DNA from: Streptomyces sp. NBC_00659
Lineage (GTDB): Bacteria > Actinomycetota > Actinomycetes > Streptomycetales > Streptomycetaceae
Reading direction: 5' to 3'
Assembly (NCBI RefSeq): GCF_036226925.1
Contig: NZ_CP109031.1
Span: 3,968,001 to 4,032,000 of the forward strand
DNA length: 64,000 bases
The position numbers and the translations under genes are program-made. The notes below the pieces were generated by a model. It was given only the letters and a program-made list of their open reading frames with translations, was not told the DNA's origin and made no database searches. Every line of letters begins with the position of its first letter. Position 1 is the stretch's first letter. Shown piece after piece: positions 53,370 through 62,300 of the stretch.

Positions 53370-54207
53370 CATCATCGCGCAGGACACCCAGCCGCAGGAC
53401 GCCGTGAGCGCGGCCGCAGCCGCCCCCGCGGCCGACGCCGAGCGCATCCCGACCGTCGTCGCGGACCGCGTCGACATCGTGTACCGCGTCAACGGCACCG
53501 GCACCGGACGGGGCAGCGCCACCGCCGCGCTCAACCGCATCCTGCGCCGCAAGCAGTCCGAGAAGGCGTCGGGCGTCCGCAAGGTCCACGCGGTCAAGTG
53601 CGTCTCGTTCACCGCCTACCGCGGCGAGGCCATCGGCCTGATCGGCACCAACGGCTCCGGCAAGTCCACGCTGCTCAAGGCGGTCGCCGGCCTGCTCCCG
53701 GTGGAGAACGGCAAGATCTACACCGACGGCCAGCCCTCGCTGCTCGGCGTGAACGCGGCCCTGATGAACGACCTCACCGGCGAGCGGAACGTCTACCTCG
53801 GCGGCCTCGCCATGGGCATGTCCCGTGATCAGGTCAGGGAGCGCTACCAGGAGATCGTCGACTTCTCGGGCATCAACGAGAAGGGCGACTTCATCACCCT
53901 GCCGATGCGGACGTACTCCTCCGGCATGGCGGCCCGGCTGCGCTTCTCGATCGCGGCGGCCAAGGACCACGACGTGCTGATGATCGACGAGGCCCTCGCG
54001 ACCGGAGACCGCTCCTTCCAGAAGCGGTCCGAGGCGCGCATCCGCGAGCTGCGCAAGAGCGCGGGCACGGTGTTCCTGGTCAGCCACAACAACAAGTCGA
54101 TCCGCGACACCTGCGACCGCGTGCTGTGGCTGGAGCGTGGCGAGCTGCGCATGGACGGTCCGACCGCGGACGTCCTCAAGGAGTACGAGAAGTTCACGGG
54201 CAAGTAG
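53362..54207 (+). CDS. tagH: Teichoic-acid/polysaccharide ABC exporter ATPase (TagH/Wzt-like)
   Basis: 281 aa. Walker A GTNGSGKST, signature YSSGMAARL, Walker B VLMIDEALATGD. The RVNG...GVRKVHAV N-terminal segment is typical of TagH/Wzt. It has no extra C-terminal carbohydrate-binding domain, so it is of the TagH type that does not select the chain end. GTG start with GAGGAG upstream; overlaps tagG by 8 bases. Confidence 0.9.
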   Translation: MADIIAQDTQPQDAVSAAAAAPAADAERIPTVVADRVDIVYRVNGTGTGRGSATAALNRILRRKQSEKASGVRKVHAVKCVSFTAYRGEAIGLIGTNGSGKSTLLKAVAGLLPVENGKIYTDGQPSLLGVNAALMNDLTGERNVYLGGLAMGMSRDQVRERYQEIVDFSGINEKGDFITLPMRTYSSGMAARLRFSIAAAKDHDVLMIDEALATGDRSFQKRSEARIRELRKSAGTVFLVSHNNKSIRDTCDRVLWLERGELRMDGPTADVLKEYEKFTGK

Positions 54208-54250
54208 GCACCGGCACAAGGGTGCGTACGCACGTGCCGCGTGAGCGGTG

Positions 54251-54284
54251 ACCGGGGCGGGGCCGTCGACGGCCCCGCCCCGGT
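54251..54284. terminator. Bidirectional terminator
   Basis: A perfect 34-base palindrome (15-bp stem, loop tcga) lies between the tagH-like gene and the convergent GT4 gene. Confidence 0.85.
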
Positions 54285-54312
54285 CCTCGTACGCACCCCC
54301 GCGAGCCCGGCG

Positions 54313-54380
54313 CTCCGGGACGCTCGGCGGTCCGGGACGCTCGGCGGTCCGGGACGCTCGATGATCCGGGACGCTCGCCC
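54313..54380. repeat. Four 17-bp tandem repeats
   Basis: Units of the form gtccgggacgctcggcg at 54313-54329, 54330-54346, 54347-54363 and 54364-54380, with a few changes at the ends. Non-coding, between terminator and GT4 stop. Confidence 0.8.
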
Positions 54381-54407
54381 CGGCAGACACTCGGCGCCCC
54401 GGACCGC

Positions 54408-55565
54408 TCAGCGCTCCAGGAACGCGAACAGTTCCTCCCACCTGCGGACGACCTCGTCCGTGGCGAAGCGCCGGATGTTCACGCGCGCCGCCTCGCCCAT
54501 GGAGTCCCGCAGCGCCTTGTCGGACATCAGCGTGTCGAGCCGGCGGGCCAGTTCACCGGTGTTGCCGAGGGTGGCCAGCAGACCGTCCTCGCCGTCCCGG
54601 ACGATCTCGCGGACGCCCGGCGCGCAGTCGAAGGCGGCGCACGGCAGACCGGCGGCCATCGCCTCCATGAGGGCGAGCGGAAAGCCCTCGCCGCGCGAGG
54701 AGAGCACGAAGACCGAGCCGCCGCGCAGCGCGCCGGGGACATCGCTCGTCCGTCCCATCCAGTCGACCGAGTCGTCGAGCCCGAGCGAGGCGCACTGCTT
54801 CCTCAGGATCTCCTCGTCCTCGTCCTCGCCCGAGCCGTAGACGCGCAGCCGCCAGTCGGGGTGGAGCGGGGCGACCTCGGCCCAGGCGTCGAGAAGCATG
54901 TCGATGCCCTTCTGGTCGTGCAGCCGGCCCACGCTGACGACGGCGTTCCCGGTGCGCGGCGAGGGCACCTCGGGCAGGAACGGCAGGGGGTTCGGCATGA
55001 AGGAGGCGTTGTTCATGCCCTGCCCGATCCACAGGTCGGCGTCCTCACGGGTGAGCGCGAGCATCCGGTCGACGTCCTGGTAGTACTTCAGGACCCGCCT
55101 GAAGCGCGAGGTCGTCCGGCAGTACTCGAAGGACTCGTGGCTCATCCCGATGACGGTCAGCCCGCCGGTGTCGGCGAGCTCCACCCATTCCATGGCCCAC
55201 ACCTGGGTGACGATCACGACCGCACCGGGGCGCGCGGCCCGGAACAGCGCGGTCAGTTCGGCGGCCTTCTCCCGCATGCCCGCCGCCCGCTCGGCACGCA
55301 CTCTCCGCCCGGCGACGTCGAGCCGCCCCCCGAGGCCGCGCGCCGGTCCGACCCGGGGCGGGTGGATGTCGTACAACGTCGTGGTGGGGTACGGGAGTTC
55401 GCCCAGTTCCTGGGGAACCGCGGGCCCGGTCACGCCCACCACGTGCACGCGGTGACCGCGCTCGGTGAAGAGTCGGGCCATCTGGTGCGACCAGGTCGTC
55501 ACCCCGCCCAGTTCGTCGACGCTGTTGGAGACGAAGAAGATGTCCCGCTGCGCAGGGCCGGTCAT
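54408..55565 (-). CDS. GT4-family glycosyltransferase
   Basis: 385 aa. The GT-B fold shows the N-terminal GGVTTW loop, NAVVSVGRLHDQKG at the start of the nucleotide-sugar domain, and the ER-type motif SRGEGFPLALMEAMAAGLP. Retaining transferase, cytoplasmic, donor unknown. ATG overlaps the stop of the 1010-aa fusion by 4 bases, so the two act in one pathway. Confidence 0.9.
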   Translation of the reverse strand: MTGPAQRDIFFVSNSVDELGGVTTWSHQMARLFTERGHRVHVVGVTGPAVPQELGELPYPTTTLYDIHPPRVGPARGLGGRLDVAGRRVRAERAAGMREKAAELTALFRAARPGAVVIVTQVWAMEWVELADTGGLTVIGMSHESFEYCRTTSRFRRVLKYYQDVDRMLALTREDADLWIGQGMNNASFMPNPLPFLPEVPSPRTGNAVVSVGRLHDQKGIDMLLDAWAEVAPLHPDWRLRVYGSGEDEDEEILRKQCASLGLDDSVDWMGRTSDVPGALRGGSVFVLSSRGEGFPLALMEAMAAGLPCAAFDCAPGVREIVRDGEDGLLATLGNTGELARRLDTLMSDKALRDSMGEAARVNIRRFATDEVVRRWEELFAFLER

Positions 55566-58500
55566 CCACGCCTCCAGTGCCCGAAGAACTGGTCGACGAC
55601 GCTCCGGGCCGCCGTTCCCTTGTCGTACTCGCCGAAGTCGGCGAGGAACTGCTCGCGCCGGGGCGCGTACTTGACGCTCTGTTCCTCCAGCGAGCCGAGC
55701 ACCGTGTGCAGTTCGTCCTCGGTCCGCACCACGGGTCCCGGTGCCCGCTCCAGCAGGTCGAAGTAGGTTCCGCGGTCCTCGTGCACGTACGCGTCGTAGT
55801 CGTACGCGAAGAAGAACATCGGGCGGTCGAGGAGGGCGTAGTCGAACATCACGGACGAGTAGTCGGTGATCAGCCCGTCGGCGAGGGCGAGCAGCGGGGT
55901 CATGTCGTGGTGGGCGGTGACGTCGACGACCCGGCCGCGCACGGACGGCGGGAGCACGACGTGGTTCAGGTAGTGGGAGCGGACCAGGAGGACGTAGCGG
56001 TCGCCGAAGGTGTCGGCGAAGCGCTCGACGTCGAAGGGCAGCTCGAACCGCTTCTGTCCGTTGCCGCGGCGGCGGAAGGTCGGGGCGTAGAGGAGGATCT
56101 GCCGGTCCTCGGGGATGCCCAACTCCGCTGCCAGCGGGCCGCGTTCGCGCCCGTCACCGGCCGTCTCCCGCTGTCTGGCCCGCACGAGCGCGTCGTTGCG
56201 CGGATACCCGACCCGCAGCAGGGTCCGTTCCTGGAGCCGGAACGCCCGCGCGAGGGTGCGCACATCGTGCTCGGAGCGAATGAGGAAGCGGTCGAAGCGG
56301 TCCAGTGTCTTCTGCTGTTCGGCCTGCGCCTCACGGGACTTGAGCTTCCATTCGGCCTCGTCGAAGCCCATCCGTTTGAGTGCGGAACCGTGCCACGTCT
56401 GGAGGTACGTCGTGCCCGGCCGCTTGGTCAGCTTCAGCGGGTAGCTCTGGTTGTCGACCCAGAACTCGGCCTGTGCCAGGGCCCTGAGATACGGCAGCGA
56501 CCAGCGGCGTACGAGGGTGGCGTCGTCCGGGAAGCCGTCCTGGCTGCCGCTGTAGGCCCAGACCGGCTCGAACTCCAGCCCCTGGCGGCGCATCTCCTCG
56601 TAGATCGCCCGGGGGCTGTCGCTGTACTGGCGGCCCAGGTGGCTCTCGAAGACGACGAGCCCGGTGCGGACGGGCAGCCGGCTGAACACCTCGTGGTAGA
56701 GACGGATCTTGGTCTCGCCGGAGGTGAGTTCCCTGCGCAGCGAACGGGCCTTGCGGTAGCCGGTCTTGGCGAGCATGCCGGCCCGGCCGTGCACACCGCG
56801 CTGCACGACGACGTTGGCCTTCTTGTCGGGGACCAGCCGGAAGGACAGATGTCCGCGCGAGGAGACGACCGGTTCCATGCGGTCGGCGACGAGCCGGGTG
56901 AGCCGGGGCCGGACGGGTACCTGCCCGGTGACCAGACCGGGTTCGGCCGCGGTGAGCCTCGTGCCGGTGCGCACGCCGTCGACGTCGAGGTGGAGCCGTA
57001 CGTCCCACACGGCGTCCACGATGCCCAGCGGCCGTACGGCCATCAGGTTCGCCGCGCCCTCCCAGGCGATGGTCCCGCCCTCGTGCCACACGTTCCGTAC
57101 GGGGAAGCGGAAGGTCTGGAAGCGCACTCCGGGGCGGCGGGCGTAGAACTCCAGCTCGCCGGCGAGCCGGGCGCCGGGCGGAATCACCCCGAGCGGGTTG
57201 GTGACGCGCCCGGCCAGCCGGACGGTCGCGCCGGTGCTCTCGTACGAGGTCAGCGCGTTGCGCAGGAACATCCGGTCGACCGGCTTGATGTGGTGGCCGA
57301 GGTCGGTGACGTCCAGGACGTGCCGGCCGAAGGGGTCGTCGAGATGCTCGGCGCACCAGTAGACGCGCCCGTCGCGCTCGACGAGCGGCGAGGAGATCTT
57401 GTCGCGGTTGGTGAGGGTGTCCACGGCGGGCAGCAGGTTGTCCCAGTCGCTCACCTGGAGGAGATAGGCGCAGACGGCCTGGATGGGTTCGGCCTCGTCG
57501 AAGGCGGCGCGGTCGATCGACTCCAGGTACCGCCGGGCGATCGCCGCGAACTCCTCACGGAAGGCGGCGTCGCGGAAGGGCAGTTCGCGCAGGTGCAGCA
57601 CGAGGTCGTGCTTGAGGAACTTGACGTCCTTGGCGAACTTCAGCTCCAGGAGCCCCTTGTCCGCGAGGAGTTGGTCGACCCTGCGGTGGATCTCCATGCG
57701 GTGCGTGAAGTTGGCGATCTCGTCGCGCCGGTTGCTGATGGACTTCGCCTCCGCCTTGTCGGCGACCCTCCAGTCGTACACCCGGTTGGGGATGAGGGTG
57801 ATGCGGCGGGCGGTGGCGTAGGCCTGGGCAGAGAAGAGCAGGTCCTCGTAGTGGATGCCGACCGGGAAGCGCAGCCCCTCGTCGAGCAGGAACCGTCTGC
57901 GGTAGCACTTGTTGGTCGACAGGGTGTCGAAGACCAGCAGGTCGGGCAGTTCGGAGATCGACTCCAGGGTCCGGGTGCGCCCGTACAGCCAGGGGTACCA
58001 CTTGACCTCCTTGCGGGTGCGCGCGTCGACGTGCACGCGCACGCACAGGCCCGAGACCAGGTCGGCGCCGGTGGCCTCGGCGGCCTCCAGCATGTTGCGG
58101 CACGCGTTGCGCTCCAGGACGTCGTCGCTGTCGAGGAAGAGCACGTAGGTGCCGCGGGCCTCGGTGATGCCGCGGTTGCGGGGGGCGCCGCAGCCGCCGC
58201 TGTTCTCGGGCAGCCGGCAGGCGCGGACCCGGCCGGGGTGCGCCGCGGCCAGTCCCCGTGCCACCTCGTACGAGCCGTCGGTGCTCCGGTCGTCGACGAC
58301 GATCACCTCGACGTCGTGCAGCGTCTGGTCCAGGACGGAGCGGACGGCCGTGGGCAGCCGGGCCGCGTCGTTGTAGACGATGACGACCACGGAGACGGCG
58401 GGCTCCCCCGGCCCGGACCTGGCGCCTCCGGCCGGGGAGGCCGCGGACTCCGTCCCGTGCTCCGCGGGTTCTGCCCCGCGCTCGGCTGGTTCTGCCCCGC

Positions 58501-58594
58501 GCCCGGCGGATTCCGTCCCGTCTCCGGCGGATTCTGCCCCCTGCTTGGCGGACGAGTGAGGTTGATCCACATTCATCCTATTAATCGTAGACAC
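55562..58594 (-). CDS. GT2 glycosyltransferase / CDP-glycerol glycerophosphotransferase fusion 4
   Basis: 1010 aa. About 60 N-terminal residues repeat ESAG and EPAE units. A GT2 domain (about 65-300) has SVVVIVYNDAARL, VDDRSTDGS, NSGGCGAPRNRG and FLDSDDVLER. A beta-rich middle (about 430-600) is shared with the GT2 protein at 48672. The TagF-like domain (about 650-1000) has QTWHGSALKRMG, RFLIRSEHD, VRSHYL and TDYSSVMFDYALLDRP. All key residues look intact, so it is the best candidate for the main polymerase or primer transferase. GTG start with AGGGGG 5 bases upstream. Confidence 0.88.
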   Translation of the reverse strand: MSTINRMNVDQPHSSAKQGAESAGDGTESAGRGAEPAERGAEPAEHGTESAASPAGGARSGPGEPAVSVVVIVYNDAARLPTAVRSVLDQTLHDVEVIVVDDRSTDGSYEVARGLAAAHPGRVRACRLPENSGGCGAPRNRGITEARGTYVLFLDSDDVLERNACRNMLEAAEATGADLVSGLCVRVHVDARTRKEVKWYPWLYGRTRTLESISELPDLLVFDTLSTNKCYRRRFLLDEGLRFPVGIHYEDLLFSAQAYATARRITLIPNRVYDWRVADKAEAKSISNRRDEIANFTHRMEIHRRVDQLLADKGLLELKFAKDVKFLKHDLVLHLRELPFRDAAFREEFAAIARRYLESIDRAAFDEAEPIQAVCAYLLQVSDWDNLLPAVDTLTNRDKISSPLVERDGRVYWCAEHLDDPFGRHVLDVTDLGHHIKPVDRMFLRNALTSYESTGATVRLAGRVTNPLGVIPPGARLAGELEFYARRPGVRFQTFRFPVRNVWHEGGTIAWEGAANLMAVRPLGIVDAVWDVRLHLDVDGVRTGTRLTAAEPGLVTGQVPVRPRLTRLVADRMEPVVSSRGHLSFRLVPDKKANVVVQRGVHGRAGMLAKTGYRKARSLRRELTSGETKIRLYHEVFSRLPVRTGLVVFESHLGRQYSDSPRAIYEEMRRQGLEFEPVWAYSGSQDGFPDDATLVRRWSLPYLRALAQAEFWVDNQSYPLKLTKRPGTTYLQTWHGSALKRMGFDEAEWKLKSREAQAEQQKTLDRFDRFLIRSEHDVRTLARAFRLQERTLLRVGYPRNDALVRARQRETAGDGRERGPLAAELGIPEDRQILLYAPTFRRRGNGQKRFELPFDVERFADTFGDRYVLLVRSHYLNHVVLPPSVRGRVVDVTAHHDMTPLLALADGLITDYSSVMFDYALLDRPMFFFAYDYDAYVHEDRGTYFDLLERAPGPVVRTEDELHTVLGSLEEQSVKYAPRREQFLADFGEYDKGTAARSVVDQFFGHWRRG

Positions 58595-58613
58595 CCTGGC
58601 CCCCTTTGGGGCG

Positions 58614-59108
58614 TTATCGGCCGTTCCTCGCGTGTTGGAACACCCACGTCCGGTACACCACGAAGCGGAACGCCGAGGCCAGGACGATCGACAGGGCCTT
58701 GGCGATGTTCGAGCCGAGCGGTCCGCTCATCCCCAGGCCGTGGTAGCCGGCATAGAACAGCACGCTCTCCATGGCGACACCGAGCCCGCTGAACGCGAAG
58801 AAGAGAGCGATCTGGCGCCGCGTGCGCGAGGCCCGGTCCCGGTAGGCGAAGTAGCGGAAGCCGAGGTAGTTCGTCCCCATGGCGACACAGCTGGCGACCA
58901 CCGTGGCGGCCATCGGAGCCCACGTCAGACCGTGCAGCGCCAGGTTGAAGAAGAGGATGTTGACGGCGACCCCACTGCCGCCGACGACGGCGAACCGGGC
59001 CACCTCCAGGACGATCCGGCGGACCCTCGGGACGCTCGGGACAGGACGGGGGCGGACGACGGGCAGGGTCGCGACGGGCGCAGGGCGCTCGGAGAGATGC
59101 ACTGTCAC
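58614..59108 (-). CDS. GtrA-like small membrane flippase protein
   Basis: 164 aa, four membrane helices. Conserved GtrA segments: FAVVGGSGVAVNILFFNLAL, GTNYLGFRYFAYRD and FRFVVYRTWVFQ. GtrA proteins move undecaprenyl-phosphate-glucose or similar carriers across the membrane, which would feed the GT-C enzymes of the island. GTG 59108 has GGAGG 10 bases upstream. It lies 19 bases before the 1010-aa fusion gene, same strand. Confidence 0.88.
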   Translation of the reverse strand: MTVHLSERPAPVATLPVVRPRPVPSVPRVRRIVLEVARFAVVGGSGVAVNILFFNLALHGLTWAPMAATVVASCVAMGTNYLGFRYFAYRDRASRTRRQIALFFAFSGLGVAMESVLFYAGYHGLGMSGPLGSNIAKALSIVLASAFRFVVYRTWVFQHARNGR

Positions 59109-59167
59109 GGGTCCGGAACCTCCACAGGTCTGTCCGTCGGTCGAGCCCACCCTAAGCTAAATGTCCT

Positions 59168-59188
59168 ATTTACCAGGTATAGGTAAAT
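59168..59188. promoter_or_regulatory. Inverted repeat in the gtrA-like promoter
   Basis: ATTTACC-N7-GGTAAAT, an AT-rich dyad in an AT-rich pocket about 60 bases before the gtrA-like start. Possible operator. Confidence 0.45.
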
Positions 59189-59260
59189 CGCGAGCCGAAA
59201 TTTCGTCGGAGAAGCACCTGAGACAGGCAAGAAAGCCGGGGCGCGCCTCTCGCACACGAA

Positions 59261-59304
59261 AACGGGGGCGCCCCGAGCCGTCACCGGCTCGGGGCGCCCC
59301 CGTT
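59261..59304 (-). terminator. Terminator of the glutamate dehydrogenase gene
   Basis: A perfect 20-bp stem with loop tcac starts 10 bases after the gdh stop and is followed on the minus strand by a TTTT run. Confidence 0.92.
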
Positions 59305-59314
59305 CGCGTACCGC

Positions 59315-62300
59315 TCAGGAATGCGAGCGCAGCAGGGTCCGCATCGTCCGCATCGCCACCGACAGGTTGGCGAGGTCGAACGAGTCCGAGCCCTGGATCT
59401 CGTCCAGGGTGGTGCGGGCCCGCCCGAGGATCGCCGCGTTCTTCTCCTCCCAGGCCTCGAAGCGCTGCTCGGGAGTGGAGGCCCCGTTGCCCACCGCCAG
59501 GACGTCGGCGGTCAGCGCCGCGTGGGCCGCGTACAAGTCCTCGCGGATCGACGCGCGGGCCATGGACTGCCAGCGGTCGGCACGCGGCAGCTCGATGATG
59601 CGGTCCATGAGCTGGGTGATGCCGAGACGGTCGGCGAGGTCGTAGTAGACCTCGGCGACGGCCATCGGGTCCTGGCCCGTGCGGTCGGCCACCGAGACGA
59701 TGTCCAGCGCCGGGAAGGCGGAGGAGAACCCGGCCACGCGGGTGGCGAGTTCGTCCGGCACGCCGGCGTCCGACAGCTCGTCGTAGATCTGCTGGTACCA
59801 CTCCAGATCCGCGCCGCGGACCAGCTTGGGCAGCTCCGACCACACCTGCTCGACGCCGTCGGTGAAGAAGCTGATCGTCTCGGCGAGCTGGAGCGGCTGC
59901 GGCCGGTTGTTGAGCAGCCAGCGGGTGCCGCGCTCGACGAGACGGCGCGAGTGCAGCCGGATCCGGGTCTGCACGTCGGCGGCGACGACATTGTCGAGCG
60001 CCTCCACCGCGTCCCACACCGCGCTGGAGTTGAAGATCGCGCGGGCCGCGGTCTGCGCCCGGACGATCTCCTCCAGCGAGGCACCCGTCTCCTCGCGCAG
60101 ACGGTGCAGGAAGCTCGTACCGCCCGTGTTGACCGTGTCGTTGACCAGGACGGTCGTCACGATCTCGCGGCTCAGCGCGTGCCCCTCGATCTGCTCGCGG
60201 AACTGGTCGCGCAGCGCCGTCGGGAAGTAGGCGAGCAGCAGGCTCTGAAGGTACGGGTCGTCGGGCAGTGAGGTGGCGAGCAGCTCGACGGAGACCGTGA
60301 TCTTCGTGTACGCGAGCAGGACCGCCGTCTCGGGACCGGTCAGACCCTGGCCGGCGTTGAGCCGCTCGCGGATCTGACGCTCGGTGGGCAGGAACTCCAG
60401 GGCCCGGTCGAGGTACCCCTCGCGGACCAGATGACGGAGGAACCGCTGCTGGGCGTGGAGCATGCTCGGGGACTGGGCCAGCGCGTTGGCGATCGCCGTG
60501 TTCTGCGCGTAGTTGTTGCGCAGTACCAGGGCGCCGACCTCGTCGGTCATCTCCGCGAGCAGCTTGTTGCGCTGCTTGACGGTCAGATCGCCGTTGGCCA
60601 CCACCGCGTTGAGCAGGATCTTGATGTTCACCTCGTGGTCGGAGGTGTCCACGCCCGCGCTGTTGTCGATGGCGTCCGTGTTGATCTTGCCGCCGTGCTG
60701 GGCGAACTCGATCCGGCCGAGCTGGGTCAGACCCAGGTTGCCGCCCTCGCCGACGACCTTGACGCGCAGGTCGGCGCCGTCGACGCGGATCGCGTCGTTG
60801 GCCTTGTCGCCGACCTCGGCGTGCGACTCGGCGGACGACTTCACGTACGTGCCGATGCCGCCGTTCCACAGCAGGTCGACGGGCGCCTGGAGGATCGCCC
60901 GCATCAGGTCGGCCGGCGTCATCTTCGCGACGTTCGACTCGATGCCGAGGGCCTCGCGGATGTGCGCGTTGACCGGGATGGCCTTGGCGCTGCGCGGGAA
61001 GACGCCGCCACCGGCAGAGATCAGCTCGGTGTCGTAGTCGGCCCACGAGGAGCGCGGCAGCTCGAAGAGGCGGCGGCGCTCGGCGTAGGAGGTCTCCGCG
61101 TCCGGGTTCGGGTCGATGAAGATGTGCCGGTGGTCGAACGCGGCGACCAGGCGGATGTGCTCGGAGAGCAGCATGCCGTTGCCGAACACGTCGCCGGACA
61201 TGTCGCCGACGCCGACCACGGTGAAGTCCTGCGTCTGGGTGTTGACGCCGAGCTCCCGGAAGTGCCGCTTCACGGACTCCCAGGCACCGCGGGCGGTGAT
61301 GCCCATCTTCTTGTGGTCGTACCCGGCGGAGCCGCCGGAGGCGAAGGCGTCGCCGAGCCAGAAGTCGTAGCTCTCCGCGACCTCGTTGGCGATGTCCGAG
61401 AACGTCGCCGTGCCCTTGTCGGCGGCGACCACGAGGTACGTGTCGTCCTCGTCGTGCCGCACGACGTCGGCGGGCGGGACGATCTCGCCGGCCACCATGT
61501 TGTCGGTGATGTCGAGCAGCGCGGAGATGAAGGTCCGGTAGCTGCGGATGCCCTCGGCCATCCACGCGTCGCGGTCCACGGACGGGTCGGGAAGCTGCTT
61601 GGCGACGAAGCCGCCCTTGGCGCCCACCGGCACGATGACGGTGTTCTTCACCATCTGCGCCTTGACCAGGCCGAGGATCTCCGTACGGAAGTCCTCGCGC
61701 CGGTCGGACCAGCGCAGACCACCGCGCGCGACCTTGCCGAAGCGCAGGTGCACACCCTCGACGCGCGGCGAGTACACCCAGATCTCGAACGCCGGGCGCG
61801 GCGCCGGGAGGTCCGGGATGGCCGTCGGGTCGAACTTCATGGAGACGTACTCGTGCGGCGTACCGCCGGCCGTCTGCTGGAAGAAGTTCGTGCGCAGGGT
61901 CGCCTTGATCAGGTGGAGGAAGGACCGCAGGATCCGGTCCTCGTCCAGCGAGGCGACCTGGTCGAGGGCCGCTTCCAGCTCCTCCAGCAGGGCGTCGGTC
62001 AGCTCGACACCGGCGCGCTGGCGCTCCGGCGACATCCGCGCCTCGAACAGCGAGACCAGCAGCCGGGTGGTGTGGACGTTGTTGCGGAGGGTGTCCTCCA
62101 TGTAGTCCTGGCTGAAGGTGGAACCGGCCTGACGCAGGTACTTCGCGTAGGCGCGCAGCACCATCGACTGCCGCCAGGTGAGCCCGGCGCTCAGCACGAG
62201 GGCGTTGAAGCCGTCGTTCTCGGCCTGTCCGGTCCAGGTGGCGGCGAAGGCCTCCTGGAACCGCTCGCGGCCGTCGTCGCCGAGGTGGTCGCCGTTGCCG

